Shown: positions 1 through 9,025, counted from the first letter of the stretch. The stretch is DNA of 64,000 nt from Pseudomonas entomophila (GCF_013523165.1 NZ_JAAMQI010000003.1:1-64000); one strand, 5' to 3'. Notes: generated by a model not told the origin, from the letters alone. Numbers and translations: made by a program.

Positions 1-22
1 GCATTCCTTATCGGCGCTTGGG

Positions 23-104
23 TGAAGGGAGGAGGGGCGAAATCTCCCACGGTCTGTACTGCGCGAACAGTCAGAAGCGGATCTAGTCCCTCCTCCTCCC
101 TTCA
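23..104. repeat. 13-bp inverted repeat, widely spaced
   Basis: The 13-bp arm TGAAGGGAGGAGG lies at 23-35 and its exact complement at 92-104, with 56 bp between. No gene is visible in the first 189 bases. The arms could pair in RNA but no T-run follows, so this is recorded only as a repeat. Confidence 0.4.
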
Positions 105-118
105 AGTCCTACCATACA

Positions 119-160
119 AGCGGCCCCCGTGCCGCGATCGGGCCCGCTAGGGACCGCACC
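119..160 (+). repeat. Degenerate REP element
   Basis: The segment has the layout of the P. putida-type REP found elsewhere in the window (gcggccccTgtgccgcgaTtgggcccgc...), with several mismatches. It lies just beyond the 3' end of the flavin reductase gene, a usual intergenic position for REPs. Confidence 0.55.
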
Positions 161-189
161 ATGGCGCCGCGGTACGTCCTGGTAAGCAC

Positions 190-699
190 TCACGCAAACT
201 GCCCATACCGCCCATTCGAATACAGCAACGACGCATGCGCCGAGTGCCAGCAGTGCAGCACCTCGGCGATGATCACCAGGTGCGAACCGACCTGGGACAG
301 CTCGCGCACCTCGCAATCGAACCCTGCGCTGCTCGCTTCCAGCGCCGGGTTGCCGCTAGGCAGGCGGTGCCAGGCGTGCTCGCCGAAACGCTGCTCGGGC
401 AGCAGGCGTCCGGCGAAATCGCTGGCCAGTTCCTGGGCGTCGGCCCGCAGCACGTTGACGCAGAAGCGCCGCTGCGCCACGAGCTGGGCATGCAGGCTGG
501 CCGACTGATTGATGGCGATCAGCACCGTCGGTGGGTCGGCGGTGATCGAGGTGAAGGCCGTCGCGGTCATCCCATAGTCGCCGTCGTCACCAGCGCAGGT
601 GATCACGTTCACCGACGCTGCGGTGTTGCGCATGGCTTGCTTGAAGGCGGCAGCGTCGAGCAGCGGGGCGGTCGGTCGTTCAAGGGCGTGGACGGTCAT
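190..699 (-). CDS. Flavin reductase family protein (FMN-binding split barrel)
   Basis: The 169-residue product matches the flavin reductase domain found in small partners of two-component monooxygenases (HpaC/RutF type). These use NAD(P)H to reduce FMN or FAD, which diffuses to an oxygenase. Visible family features are an N-terminal 'FKQAMRNTAASVNVIT' strand, the 'GMTATAFTSITADPPTVLIAIN' core region around residues 43-64, 'FCVNVL' near residue 80 and a C-terminal 'NGRYGQF' end. No oxygenase partner lies beside it, so the substrate system is unknown. The ATG at 699 gives the full family length; the ribosome-binding site is weak. Confidence 0.85.
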   Translation of the reverse strand: MTVHALERPTAPLLDAAAFKQAMRNTAASVNVITCAGDDGDYGMTATAFTSITADPPTVLIAINQSASLHAQLVAQRRFCVNVLRADAQELASDFAGRLLPEQRFGEHAWHRLPSGNPALEASSAGFDCEVRELSQVGSHLVIIAEVLHCWHSAHASLLYSNGRYGQFA

Positions 700-943
700 G
701 GAGCACTCGCAAATCGGGGTGGGGGGCCAGGCCAGAGGCCGGGTCGCGGGAACATGGAACGCACCTTAGGGTGATTCGAAACACTTTGTAAAATACCGAT
801 CAGGCCTATGGTGATAACCAACGGTTCAGCGGGCATGGCAGCCTGGCGTCGCCATTGTCCGGGGGTGTCGTACATGCAGTGCATCGAACCCATTCGGCCT
901 GGCCACACTCCAACCAGGCGACACCCTTCGAAGAGGACGCACC

Positions 944-1087
944 ATGAACCCTGAGACAGCCGGTACGGAAGAGCAAGGCCCAAGCGGCGTGCCGTTCATC
1001 AATGACCCGGAAAAACCGGCCTCGCGTCGGCAGGTCGATGAACAGGAGCGTGAGGACGACGACATCGTCGACGACCCGGAGCCCTGA
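944..1087 (+). CDS. Small acidic hypothetical protein (47 aa)
   Basis: A short open frame starts at an ATG preceded by AGAGGA about seven bases upstream. It encodes 47 residues rich in Asp, Glu and Pro, with a C-terminal run of acidic residues (DDDIVDDPEP) and no membrane segment or known motif. Such short acidic reading frames are often conserved in Pseudomonas genomes, but I do not recognise a family. Support is the good ribosome-binding site and regular GC-rich third positions. Confidence 0.5.
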   Translation: MNPETAGTEEQGPSGVPFINDPEKPASRRQVDEQEREDDDIVDDPEP

Positions 1088-1208
1088 AGGGAGGGTGGGG
1101 CCAGCCAACGGCAGGCGCCGATACGGCTGGCCACCGGGCCTGCTCGAGTGACCTGGTCGACAGTTGCGCCACGACCTGTACGAAGCCGTGGCGTGCGCCG
1201 GGCAGGAC

Positions 1209-1430
1209 TCAGCGGTTGAGCTTGCGCTCCACTTCGGCCGACTTTTCTTTCAGCGTCTCGACGTTCTGCTCCATCACCTTGGTGCCCACCGGTGGCACCA
1301 CTTCACCCGCCACCTTGGCCGGGCCGTCTTCCTCGCGCATCACGCGCTCGGCCACATTGACCTCTTTGCCCTCGGCATCGGTAGGAACGGCATCGTTCGG
1401 GCGTTCCGGGACGTCTTTGTAATCGCTCAT
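1209..1430 (-). CDS. Small charged hypothetical protein (73 aa)
   Basis: The 73-residue product is highly charged, without Cys or Trp and without membrane segments. Its C-terminal half (MEQNVETLKEKSAEVERKLNR) is predicted from composition to be helical. An AGGAGAGG ribosome-binding site lies about six bases before the ATG, which supports translation. No known family is recognised. It is a separate transcription unit or the tail of the small-gene group transcribed on this strand. Confidence 0.55.
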   Translation of the reverse strand: MSDYKDVPERPNDAVPTDAEGKEVNVAERVMREEDGPAKVAGEVVPPVGTKVMEQNVETLKEKSAEVERKLNR

Positions 1431-1517
1431 GCTAGCCTCTCCTGTGTTCGGTCAGCGTTAGAGAAGCGCACACGCGGCAGAGTTCAAGCGCGCCTGCAGC
1501 ACGCCACGGTACCTTCG

Positions 1518-1748
1518 TCAGTGAGCGCCACCATGCACCCAGGCCAGGTAGTCGTCGCACAGCGCCTCCGGCAGCTTGGGCAGCAGCTGGTCGGCCGCGC
1601 GCAAGCCATCGGCGGTACGGGTCCATTGGGCAATCCAGGCATACAGGCGCATCTGCGAGACCGGGCAGGGCGCCAGCTGGTGTTGCAACTGTTCGGCCAG
1701 GCGCGCGATGCGGGCCAGGTTGTCATCCAAGGTGCTTATCGGGTCCAT
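1518..1748 (-). CDS. Hypothetical protein (76 aa), overlaps alpha/beta hydrolase
   Basis: A mainly helical 76-residue protein with no recognised domain and no signal peptide. Its start codon (1748) lies inside the 3' end of the alpha/beta hydrolase gene, giving a 13-bp overlap, so the two are almost certainly cotranscribed and perhaps translationally coupled. The function is unknown. Confidence 0.55.
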   Translation of the reverse strand: MDPISTLDDNLARIARLAEQLQHQLAPCPVSQMRLYAWIAQWTRTADGLRAADQLLPKLPEALCDDYLAWVHGGAH

Positions 1749-2650
1749 GGCAGAACGACCCCCGTGTGGGTGAAAAGGGCGGTGACCGCTTCGGCAAAGG
1801 CCGCAGGTGCCTCCTGCGGCACGTTGTGGCCAATCCCCGGCAGCACCTGGCGTCGCAATACCTGGCGAAAGCCGCGGCGTGCATCCGCGTCGGGCCGGGG
1901 TGGGGCCACGCCATCGTCGGCGCCCGCCAGCAGGACGCTGGGCACCTCGATCGTCGGCTGCAGCGCCAGGTGCGCCTCGATCGACTGGTAGGCAGGGTCA
2001 CCCGCCACCAGGCCGAACCGGTGACGGTAGGAATGGGCGACCACCTCCACGAAGTCTGGATGATCGAAGGCCTGTGCCGTGGCGGCGTAGGTCTGCTCAT
2101 CGAAGGCCCACGACGGCGACCACTGACGCCACAGCAGCTGGCAGAAGGCATGGCGATGGGCATGCAGCCCAGCCTTGCCGCGCTCGCCATGCAGGTAGTA
2201 CTGGTACCACAGGCGATGCTCGGCCTCAGGCGCGACCGGGCGGCCTGCCGTGGCGATGTGCTGGATGTTGTAACCCGGCTCGGCGCTGACCAGGCCCATG
2301 ACTCGCTCAGGCCACAGGGCAGCGACCACACAGGCCGCCCGACCGCCCCAGTCGTAACCGGCCAGCACCGCGCGCTCGATCGCCAGGGCGTCGAGCAGGG
2401 CCAGCAGGTCGGCCCCCAGCGCGGCCTGCTCGCCGGAGCGAGGCGTGGCAGGGTCCAGGAACCGCGTACCGCCATAGCCACGCAGGAACGGCACCACGCA
2501 GCGCAGGCCCTGCGCGGCCAGGCGAGGCACCACCTCGTCGAAGGCGTGCACGTCGTAGGGGAAGCCATGCAGCAGGACGGCCACAGGGGCATCCCTGGGG
2601 CCTTCGTCACGGTAGGCGACGCTCAGCACGCCTGCTTCGACCCGGTTCAT
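1736..2650 (-). CDS. Alpha/beta hydrolase, Asp-nucleophile (epoxide hydrolase/haloalkane dehalogenase-like)
   Basis: A 304-residue alpha/beta hydrolase fold protein. Residues 28-32 (HGFPY) form the oxyanion-hole HG motif. The nucleophile elbow is GYDWGG near residue 100, where Asp replaces Ser. This is the arrangement of epoxide hydrolases and haloalkane dehalogenases, in which an ester forms on Asp before water attack. The acid is probably the Asp in 'AGADDGV' and the base the His in 'GIGHNV' near the C-terminus. There is no signal peptide, so it should be cytoplasmic. The ATG at 2650 has GGAG just upstream. The substrate cannot be inferred. Confidence 0.8.
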   Translation of the reverse strand: MNRVEAGVLSVAYRDEGPRDAPVAVLLHGFPYDVHAFDEVVPRLAAQGLRCVVPFLRGYGGTRFLDPATPRSGEQAALGADLLALLDALAIERAVLAGYDWGGRAACVVAALWPERVMGLVSAEPGYNIQHIATAGRPVAPEAEHRLWYQYYLHGERGKAGLHAHRHAFCQLLWRQWSPSWAFDEQTYAATAQAFDHPDFVEVVAHSYRHRFGLVAGDPAYQSIEAHLALQPTIEVPSVLLAGADDGVAPPRPDADARRGFRQVLRRQVLPGIGHNVPQEAPAAFAEAVTALFTHTGVVLPWTR

Positions 2651-2678
2651 GCAGGTCTCCTCCCCTCGGCAAGGCGCA

Positions 2679-3962
2679 TCACGCCTTGCCCCGGAACCGA
2701 TCGAGGCCTTCCACCACGGGCAGCTTGACCGGTTGGCCGGTGCGGGCGCTTTCGTAGATGGCTTCCATCAGCTTGTGATCCTGCACGCCTTCTTCGCCGG
2801 GGGTGTGGGGTTGGCGATCGTGCAGCACGCAGTCGGCCATGTGATCGAGCTCCTGGGTGAATTGGTTCTTCGGCTGCAGGGTGATCTCGCCGTTGCGCGT
2901 GGCGTCGTCCGCGCGCTCGATGATCGACAGGCGCTGGCCTGTGTAGGCGAAGGCATTGGGCATGTCGATCGCGGCGCTTTCCAGGTTCAAACGCTGGTAC
3001 TTGTCATCGCGCCCGCCATAGCTGGTCAGGCAGTTGGCGACCGTGTGCGAAGGGAAGCGCAGGGTGAACTGCACGGTCTCCTCGACCTCGGCGAAACGCG
3101 GGTCGCCAGCTGGCGAATAGACACTGGCGTAGACCTCGACCGGCTCCTCGCCGGTGATGAAGCGCGCCGTGTTGAGGCAGTACAGGCCGATGTCGACCAG
3201 CGAGCCGCCGCCGGCCATGTCCTTCTTGTGGCGCCACTGGCGCTCGCCATCCTCGGCCACGGTCTGCGTGTTGATGCCGTGGTAGGCCACCAGGCGCCCC
3301 TGCTTCTTGTCACGCACCAGCTGCTTGACGTGCAGGTTGTAGGGCTCGTACTGGATCCGGTAGGCGACCATCAGCTTGACCTTGGCCTGCCGGCACACTT
3401 CGACCATCGCCTGGCCCTGCTGGGAGCTGATCGCCATCGGTTTTTCGGTGAGTACGTGCTTGCCGGCCTTGGCCGCCCGCTCGCAGAACTCGAGGTGCAT
3501 GGCATTGGGCAGGACGATGTACACCACCTGCACGTCGGGGTTGTCGCGGATGCGGTCGAAGTCGTCGTAGCTGTAGCAGGCCTCGGGCGCGATGCCGTAC
3601 TGGCGGGCCACCGCCTGCAGCTTGTCCGGGGTGCCGGAGACCAGCGCCACCGGCTTGGCGTAGAGCGACTGGGCGAAGGCGGGGAGGATCTGCTCGAGCG
3701 ACAGCCGGCCCAGTCCGACGATGGCGAACCCGACCCGCTGCTCGGGTGGCAAGGGCGCAGGCGGTGGCGAGGAGGGCGAGTCGGCAGGCCCGCGCCAGGC
3801 CGGGAACGTCACCTTGCCGCCTTCGACCGTGCCGACGTCCACTGCCGTCGGGGAGGCATAGCCCTGGGCCATGACCTGGGGCGCAAGAGCAGCGGTCGAG
3901 GCGCCGACGGCCATCCACTTGCACAGGCTGCGGCGGTTGAGTTCCGGGGTTTTACAGGTCAT
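2679..3962 (-). CDS. Tat-exported Gfo/Idh/MocA family oxidoreductase
   Basis: A 427-residue NAD(P)-dependent oxidoreductase. The N-terminus carries a twin-arginine signal: NRRSLCKW followed by a hydrophobic stretch ending near AQVMA-Q, so the folded protein with bound cofactor is expected in the periplasm. The Rossmann motif 'AIVGLGRLS' lies near residue 97 and the conserved 'EKPMA' catalytic-lysine motif near 190. This layout (Tat signal, Pro-rich linker, Gfo/Idh/MocA fold) is that of glucose-fructose oxidoreductase of Zymomonas. The actual sugar is unknown. It lies 28 bp upstream of the alpha/beta hydrolase on the same strand, possibly cotranscribed with it. Confidence 0.85.
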   Translation of the reverse strand: MTCKTPELNRRSLCKWMAVGASTAALAPQVMAQGYASPTAVDVGTVEGGKVTFPAWRGPADSPSSPPPAPLPPEQRVGFAIVGLGRLSLEQILPAFAQSLYAKPVALVSGTPDKLQAVARQYGIAPEACYSYDDFDRIRDNPDVQVVYIVLPNAMHLEFCERAAKAGKHVLTEKPMAISSQQGQAMVEVCRQAKVKLMVAYRIQYEPYNLHVKQLVRDKKQGRLVAYHGINTQTVAEDGERQWRHKKDMAGGGSLVDIGLYCLNTARFITGEEPVEVYASVYSPAGDPRFAEVEETVQFTLRFPSHTVANCLTSYGGRDDKYQRLNLESAAIDMPNAFAYTGQRLSIIERADDATRNGEITLQPKNQFTQELDHMADCVLHDRQPHTPGEEGVQDHKLMEAIYESARTGQPVKLPVVEGLDRFRGKA

Positions 3963-4228
3963 GGGGCGTCCTCGCGAGGGTGTTCCATGGCCACGGCGTG
4001 GCCTGGGCTGGGGGCGTGCTTATGCATGCCGACCGGCGTGCAGGAGGACTGGTTTCACCGGATGTGAGGGCCGTCGATCAGTGGTGGGCGGGCAGGCGCG
4101 CCCCATGGGGCTGACAGGGCCGGGCGCTGGCGCCTGACGGGCAGGCTGCACCTATGAAACGCCGCGTGCCGAGCGTTCCCGTCGGAGAGGCCGCCCCATG
4201 GGCGTGGCCTGCAACCGTCACCCGTTCC
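3963..4228. other. Intergenic region between divergent genes
   Basis: Between the Gfo/Idh/MocA gene and the YebC-like gene there is about 350 bp without a convincing coding frame. It is GC-rich and must carry both divergent promoters. Apart from the promoter candidate annotated before the YebC-like gene, I see nothing identifiable in it. Confidence 0.5.
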
Positions 4229-4257
4229 TTGTCGATCTCCCGCCAACGGCGTATAAA
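4229..4257 (+). promoter_or_regulatory. Sigma70-type promoter candidate for the YebC-like gene
   Basis: TTGTCG (4229-4234) and TATAAA (4252-4257) are separated by 17 bp and match the -35 and -10 consensus at 4/6 and 5/6 positions. They lie about 57 bp before the ATG at 4314. Confidence 0.55.
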
Positions 4258-4313
4258 CTGCACCCCTTTGCCGGTCGCTTCCTGAACCGGCCGTTGAACC
4301 GAAGAGAGTCGAC

Positions 4314-5027
4314 ATGGGCGCACAGTGGAAAGCCAAACATAAAGAAGCCGCAGCCAATGCCAAAGGCAAGATCATGGGCAAGCTGGCCAAGGAACTTCAG
4401 ATCGCCGCCAAGAACGGCGCCGACCCGGACATGAACCCGCGCCTGCGCCTGGCCGTGGAGCAGGCCAAGAAGGCCTCGATGACCCGCGAGACCCTCGAGC
4501 GCGCCATCCGCAAAGGCGCCGGCCTGGACGGCGATACCGTGCAGTACACCGCGGTCACCTACGAAGGCTTCGCACCGCACCGTGTGCCGCTGATCGTCGA
4601 GTGCCTGACCGACAACGTCAACCGCACCGTCGCCGAGATCCGCGTGGCCTTCCGCAAGGGTCAGCTTGGCGCCAGTGGTTCGGTCGCCTGGGACTTCAAC
4701 CATGTCGGCCTGCTCGAAGCCACCCCCGACAGCGCGGACGCCGACCCGGAAATGGCGGCGATCGAAGCCGGTGCCCAGGACTTCGAAGCCGGTGAGGAAG
4801 AGGGCTCGACCCTGTTCATCACCGACACCACCGACCTCGACGCCGTGCAGAAGGCCTTGCCCGAGCACGGCTTCACCGTGACCTCGGCGAAGATCGGCTA
4901 CACCCCGAAGAATCCGATCAGCGCCGCCAGCCTCAGCGCCGAGGCCCTGGCCGAAGTCGAAGCGTTCCTCGAGAACATCGACAACCACGACGACGTGCAG
5001 AACGTCTACGTCGGTCTGACCGAGTGA
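4314..5027 (+). CDS. YebC/PmpR family transcriptional regulator (YeeN-like paralogue)
   Basis: The 237-residue product has the complete three-domain YebC/PmpR architecture. The N-terminus starts [13 protein letters not shown], followed by '[28 protein letters not shown]' (residues ~43-70), the '[23 protein letters not shown]' core and an acidic C-terminal domain. Members bind DNA or act on ribosomes at difficult peptide sequences. The '[11 protein letters not shown]' start rather than 'MAGHSKW' resembles the second paralogue (YeeN) rather than the ruvC-linked YebC. GAAGAGAG precedes the ATG. It stands alone and converges on the ABC transporter operon. Confidence 0.9.
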   Translation: MGAQWKAKHKEAAANAKGKIMGKLAKELQIAAKNGADPDMNPRLRLAVEQAKKASMTRETLERAIRKGAGLDGDTVQYTAVTYEGFAPHRVPLIVECLTDNVNRTVAEIRVAFRKGQLGASGSVAWDFNHVGLLEATPDSADADPEMAAIEAGAQDFEAGEEEGSTLFITDTTDLDAVQKALPEHGFTVTSAKIGYTPKNPISAASLSAEALAEVEAFLENIDNHDDVQNVYVGLTE

Positions 5028-5107
5028 TCGACAGCGGGGTGGGGCAGGCCAAGTCCTGACCTGTCCCCGCACGCGAGCCACCGACGGGCACGCGCCAGAC
5101 GCCGGCG

Positions 5108-6256
5108 TCAGTGCGCGCCGGCGGACTTGCTCAGGTCGCTGGGCGACCACTGCGTGTACACGCAGGCATCGGCCACCGCCCAGCGCACCTTCACCGTGTC
5201 GCCCGGCTTCATCGGCATGCCGGCGGCAGACAGCGCCTTGACTGTCAGTTCCGTGCCGCCGGCCGTGACCACGTGGCAGGTCTGGCTCTCGCCCAGGAAC
5301 AGCACTTCCGTCACCTTGGCCTGTACCTCGTTCCAGCCCCCGGGCAGGGGCTCTCGGCGAGCCTGTTCGTCGCTCAGCGCCAGGGCCTTTTCCGGCCGCA
5401 CCATCACCAGCGCCTCCTGGCCTGACGCCAGCCCCGGCGTCAGGCGCATCGCCAGCGGTTGGCCCTCGAAGCTGCCTGCACCCTCGCCGTGGGTAGTGAT
5501 CTTGAGGAAGTTGGAGTTGCCCAGGAACGAGGCGACGAATGCGTTCGGCGGGTTCTGGTACAGGTCGTAGCCGCTGCCCAGCCCGACGATCTTGCCGTGG
5601 CTGAAGATCGCGATGCGCTGGGACAGGCGCATGGCTTCTTCCTGGTCGTGGGTCACGTAGACGATGGTGATGCCCAGGCGCCGGTGCAGCTGGCGCAGCT
5701 CGTCCTGCAGGTCTTCGCGCAGCTTCTTGTCCAGCGCGCCCAGCGGCTCGTCCATCAGCAGGATGCGCGGCTCGTACACCAGCGCACGGGCGATCGCCAC
5801 CCGTTGCTGCTGACCCCCCGACAGCTGGGCCGGGCGCCGGTGGGCGAAGCTGTCCAGCTGCACCAGCTTGAGCATCGCGTCGACCCGCTTGGCCGTCTCG
5901 CTGGCGCTCAGCTTGCGGATCGCCAGCGGGAAGGCGATGTTGTCGCGCACCGACAGGTGCGGAAACAGCGAGTAGCGCTGGAACACCATGCCGATGTCGC
6001 GCTTGTGCGGCGGCACCTTTACCAGCGACTGGCCTTCGACCAGGATCTCGCCGCTGCTGGGCGTCTCGAAGCCGGCCAGCATCGACAGCGTGGTGGACTT
6101 GCCCGAGCCGCTGGAGCCGAGGAAGGTCAGGAACTCACCGTCCTGGATCTCCAGGTCGAGGTTGTCCACGGCGGTGAAGTCGCCGTAATGCTTGTTCAGG
6201 TTGCGCAGGCTGACCAGGGTCTTGGGCTGCGCGGATGGGTTGCGGACTGCACTCAT
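5108..6256 (-). CDS. ABC transporter ATP-binding protein, spermidine/putrescine type (PotA-like)
   Basis: A 382-residue ATPase subunit of a CUT1/PotA-type importer. Walker A is GSSGSGKST near residue 50, the signature is LSGGQQQR near 145, Walker B is LLMDEP near 165, and the H-loop follows in VYVTHDQEEA. The C-terminal ~120 residues form the TOBE/OB regulatory domain of this subfamily. It is the last gene of a four-gene operon (binding protein, two permeases, ATPase) read right to left, with gaps of at most 19 bp. The substrate is probably a polyamine or related small cation, but specificity cannot be read from the ATPase. Confidence 0.92.
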   Translation of the reverse strand: MSAVRNPSAQPKTLVSLRNLNKHYGDFTAVDNLDLEIQDGEFLTFLGSSGSGKSTTLSMLAGFETPSSGEILVEGQSLVKVPPHKRDIGMVFQRYSLFPHLSVRDNIAFPLAIRKLSASETAKRVDAMLKLVQLDSFAHRRPAQLSGGQQQRVAIARALVYEPRILLMDEPLGALDKKLREDLQDELRQLHRRLGITIVYVTHDQEEAMRLSQRIAIFSHGKIVGLGSGYDLYQNPPNAFVASFLGNSNFLKITTHGEGAGSFEGQPLAMRLTPGLASGQEALVMVRPEKALALSDEQARREPLPGGWNEVQAKVTEVLFLGESQTCHVVTAGGTELTVKALSAAGMPMKPGDTVKVRWAVADACVYTQWSPSDLSKSAGAH

Positions 6257-6275
6257 TGTGATTGTCTCCGGGCGC

Positions 6276-7085
6276 TCAGGCGCTGACTTCGTTGCGCCGG
6301 CGCAAGGCAGCGGCGATGACCATGACCAGGACCGACAGGCCGATCAGCAGCGTCGAGGCGACGGCGATCACCGGGGTCAGGTCCTGGCGCAGGGTGGTCC
6401 ACATCTTCACCGGCAGGGTCTGCAGGTTGGGGCTGGCCATCATCACGCTGAGCACCACCTCGTCCCAGGAGACCAGGAAGGCGAACAGCGCACCGGCGAT
6501 CATCCCAGGACGAATCGCCGGGAACGTCACCTTGACGATCGCCTGCACGCGCGAGGCGCCGCAGATCACCGCGGCGTCCTCGATCGACTGGTCGAACAGC
6601 TTGAGCGAGTTGATGATCGAGATGATGGTGAACGGCAAGGCGACGATCACATGGCTGACCACGAACGACACCAGCGTGCCGGTGTAGCCGAGCTTGAGGA
6701 ACAGCGCATAGACCGCCACCGCGATGATCACCAGCGGCACGATCATCGGCAGGGTGAACAGGCCGTAGAGCATCTCGCGCCCTGGGAAACGCCCGCGCAC
6801 CAGGGCGAACGCCGTCGGCAGGCCGAGCAGTACCGCGCAGACGGTGGTGAGGATCGCGACCTTCAGGCTGGCCAGGGCCGCGTCCATCCACTCGGGGTTG
6901 GAAAAGAACTGGCCGTACCACTTGAGCGTCCAGCCAGGCGGCGGGAAGACCAGCCACTGCGAGGAGCCGAACGACAGCAGCACGATGAACACGATCGGCA
7001 GCAGCAGGAAGGCCGCGATCAGGCCCGTGGTGGTGTACAGACCCACCCGCAGAGGACGGCTCATGGCGTTGGGGGACAGCAGCAT
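6276..7085 (-). CDS. ABC transporter permease (PotC-like)
   Basis: A 269-residue inner-membrane permease with about six hydrophobic segments. The binding-protein-dependent transport EAA loop is seen around 'AAVICGASRVQAIVKVTFP' (residues ~170-188), where it contacts the ATPase. It is separated from the upstream permease by 6 bp and from the downstream ATPase gene by 19 bp, so the operon is tight. By homology it is the second of the two different permeases of a PotABCD-type importer. Confidence 0.9.
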   Translation of the reverse strand: MLLSPNAMSRPLRVGLYTTTGLIAAFLLLPIVFIVLLSFGSSQWLVFPPPGWTLKWYGQFFSNPEWMDAALASLKVAILTTVCAVLLGLPTAFALVRGRFPGREMLYGLFTLPMIVPLVIIAVAVYALFLKLGYTGTLVSFVVSHVIVALPFTIISIINSLKLFDQSIEDAAVICGASRVQAIVKVTFPAIRPGMIAGALFAFLVSWDEVVLSVMMASPNLQTLPVKMWTTLRQDLTPVIAVASTLLIGLSVLVMVIAAALRRRNEVSA

Positions 7086-7091
7086 GATGGC

Positions 7092-8003
7092 TTACCTCGC
7101 GTTGCCGACCGGGGACTCCGGTTGCAGCTTCAGGAAGAAGAAGAACAGCACCAGGGTGATCAACACCAGCAGTGCCGCAGCGGCGCTGGCCAGACCCCAG
7201 TTGAGGAACGACTGCACCTGCTGGATGATGAACTCGGGCAGCATCATGTTCTGCGCGCCGCCGAGCAGGGCCGGGGTCACGTAGTAGCCCAGCGACATCA
7301 CGAAGACCATCAGCGCCCCCGAGAACAGCCCCGACCGGCACAGCGGCAGGAACACCCGGAAGAAGTTGGTCCACGGGCTGGCGCCGCAGATCGAGCCGGC
7401 CTGCAGCACCATCGGGTCGATGGCGTGCATGGTCGCCTGCAGGGGCAGCACGATGAACGGGATCATGATGTAGCTCATGCCGATCACCACGCCCGTGAGG
7501 TTGTGCACCATCTCCAGCGGGGCATCGATGATGCCCAGAGCCATCAAGGCCTTGTTGATCACGCCCGAGGCCTGCAGCAGCACCAGCCAGGAGTAGGTGC
7601 GCGCCAGCAGGCTGGTCCACATCGACAGCAGGACGATGTTCAGCAGCCAGCGACCCCAGCCCTTGGGCACCAGGGTGATGGCCCAGGCCAGAGGGAAGCC
7701 CAGCAGCACGCTGATCACCGTCACCAGGCCCGCCACCGAGAAGGTGTTGAACAGCACCCGCGCATACGCCGAGTTGGCGAACAGCTGCTCATAGTTGCCC
7801 AGGCCTGGCACTGGCTCCAGCACGCCGCGCAGCAGCAGGCCGATCAGCGGGGCGAAGAAGAACAGGCCGAGAAACAGCAGGGCCGGCAGCAGGTTGCGGC
7901 TGCCGCGCCAGCGCTGGCCCAGGGGCGGGCGGCGCGAGGCCGCCGGCGACGCACCAGGGTCGGCACCCTGCGCGCTCTGCAAGGCATTGATGGCGACTTT
8001 CAT
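7092..8003 (-). CDS. ABC transporter permease (PotB-like)
   Basis: A 303-residue permease with a first transmembrane segment near 'LLPALLFLGLFFFAPLIGLL' and five more. The EAA loop is 'GSICGASPWTNFFRVFLPL' in the second half. I placed the start at the ATG at 8003, which overlaps the stop of the binding-protein gene as ATGA. An upstream in-frame ATG at 8015 would lie inside that gene. The overlap implies translational coupling to the binding protein. Confidence 0.9.
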   Translation of the reverse strand: MKVAINALQSAQGADPGASPAASRRPPLGQRWRGSRNLLPALLFLGLFFFAPLIGLLLRGVLEPVPGLGNYEQLFANSAYARVLFNTFSVAGLVTVISVLLGFPLAWAITLVPKGWGRWLLNIVLLSMWTSLLARTYSWLVLLQASGVINKALMALGIIDAPLEMVHNLTGVVIGMSYIMIPFIVLPLQATMHAIDPMVLQAGSICGASPWTNFFRVFLPLCRSGLFSGALMVFVMSLGYYVTPALLGGAQNMMLPEFIIQQVQSFLNWGLASAAAALLVLITLVLFFFFLKLQPESPVGNAR

Positions 8004-9025
8004 TTGACCAGCCACTCGTTCCAGCGGGCGGCGATGGCCTGGCCGTTCTTGGCCCAGTAGGCGAAGTCCAGGGTGATCTGATCACTGACGTGGGCGGTCG
8101 GCAGGTTGGGAGCCAGCGCCGGCTTGAGTTTTTCGACGCTGTCGAGGTTGACCGGGGCGTAAGCGGTCAGGTTGGCGAACTCGGCCTGGCCTTCGGCGCC
8201 GCTGGCGTTGGCCAGGAACTTCATGGCGGCGTCCTTGTTCTTGGCGCCCTTGGGCACGACCAGGAAGTCGGCCATGACCAGGTTCTGCTTCCAGCTCACG
8301 CCGACCGGGGCACCGTCCTGCTGCAAGGCATAGACACGGCCGTTCCAGAACTGCCCGAGCGACGCTTCGCCGGAGGCCAGCAGCTGCTGGGATTGCGCGC
8401 CGCCGCCCCACCAGACGATGTCCTTCTTGATGGTGTCGAGCTTCTTGAACGCACGGTCCAGGTCCAGCGGGTAGAGCTTGTCGGCCGGCACGCCGTCGGC
8501 CAGCAGGGCCAGTTCGAGCACGCCAGGGCTCGGCCACTTGTACAGGGCCCGCTTGCCAGGGTAGGTCTTGGTGTCGAACAGCGCCGACCAGTCGACCGGC
8601 TTGCTGGCGCCCAGCTTGCCTTCGTTGTAGCCGAGCACGAAGGAGAAGAAGAACGAGCCGACGCCATGGTCGGAGACGAAGCGCGGGTCGATGCGGTCGC
8701 GCTGGATGGTGGTGAAGTCCAGCGGCTCGAGCAGGCCTTCACTGGCCGCTCGCAGGGCGAAATCGGCTTCGACGTCGACCACGTCCCACTGCACGTTGCC
8801 GCTTTCGACCATGGCCTTGAGCTTGCCGTAGTCGGTCGGGCCGTCCTGCACGACCTTGATGCCGGTGGCCTTGGAGAAGGGTTCGGCCCAGGCTTGCTTC
8901 TGGGCGTCCTGGGTGGTCCCGCCCCAGCTGACGACGTTCAGGCTGTCGGCCGCGATGGCGGTATGGCAGGCCAGGGTCAGCAGGCTGGCGGACAGCACTG
9001 CGCTTACACGTTTGCTCAACTGCAT
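8000..9025 (-). CDS. ABC transporter periplasmic binding protein, spermidine/putrescine type (PotD-like)
   Basis: A 341-residue extracellular solute-binding protein of the PotD/PotF class. A Sec signal peptide covers about residues 1-25 (hydrophobic SAVLSASLLTLAC, cleavage near AIA-A). The mature protein begins with the typical 'LNVVSWGGTTQDAQ' strand. It is the first gene of the transporter operon. The upstream region contains a TGGTATTCCA half-palindrome that may be an operator. Polyamines are the usual ligands, but related clusters take other amines or small organic molecules, so the ligand is left open. Confidence 0.88.
   Translation of the reverse strand: MQLSKRVSAVLSASLLTLACHTAIAADSLNVVSWGGTTQDAQKQAWAEPFSKATGIKVVQDGPTDYGKLKAMVESGNVQWDVVDVEADFALRAASEGLLEPLDFTTIQRDRIDPRFVSDHGVGSFFFSFVLGYNEGKLGASKPVDWSALFDTKTYPGKRALYKWPSPGVLELALLADGVPADKLYPLDLDRAFKKLDTIKKDIVWWGGGAQSQQLLASGEASLGQFWNGRVYALQQDGAPVGVSWKQNLVMADFLVVPKGAKNKDAAMKFLANASGAEGQAEFANLTAYAPVNLDSVEKLKPALAPNLPTAHVSDQITLDFAYWAKNGQAIAARWNEWLVK

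Noticed and set aside
5028..5107. GC-rich hairpin-like sequence after the YebC-like gene considered as a terminator
   Set aside because: The stem contains several mismatches and no T-run follows.
6192..8060. Long + strand open frame (622 codons) opposite the ABC permease genes
   Set aside because: Composition is Gln/His/Arg-rich low-complexity shadow sequence with no motifs; the - strand permeases are clear.
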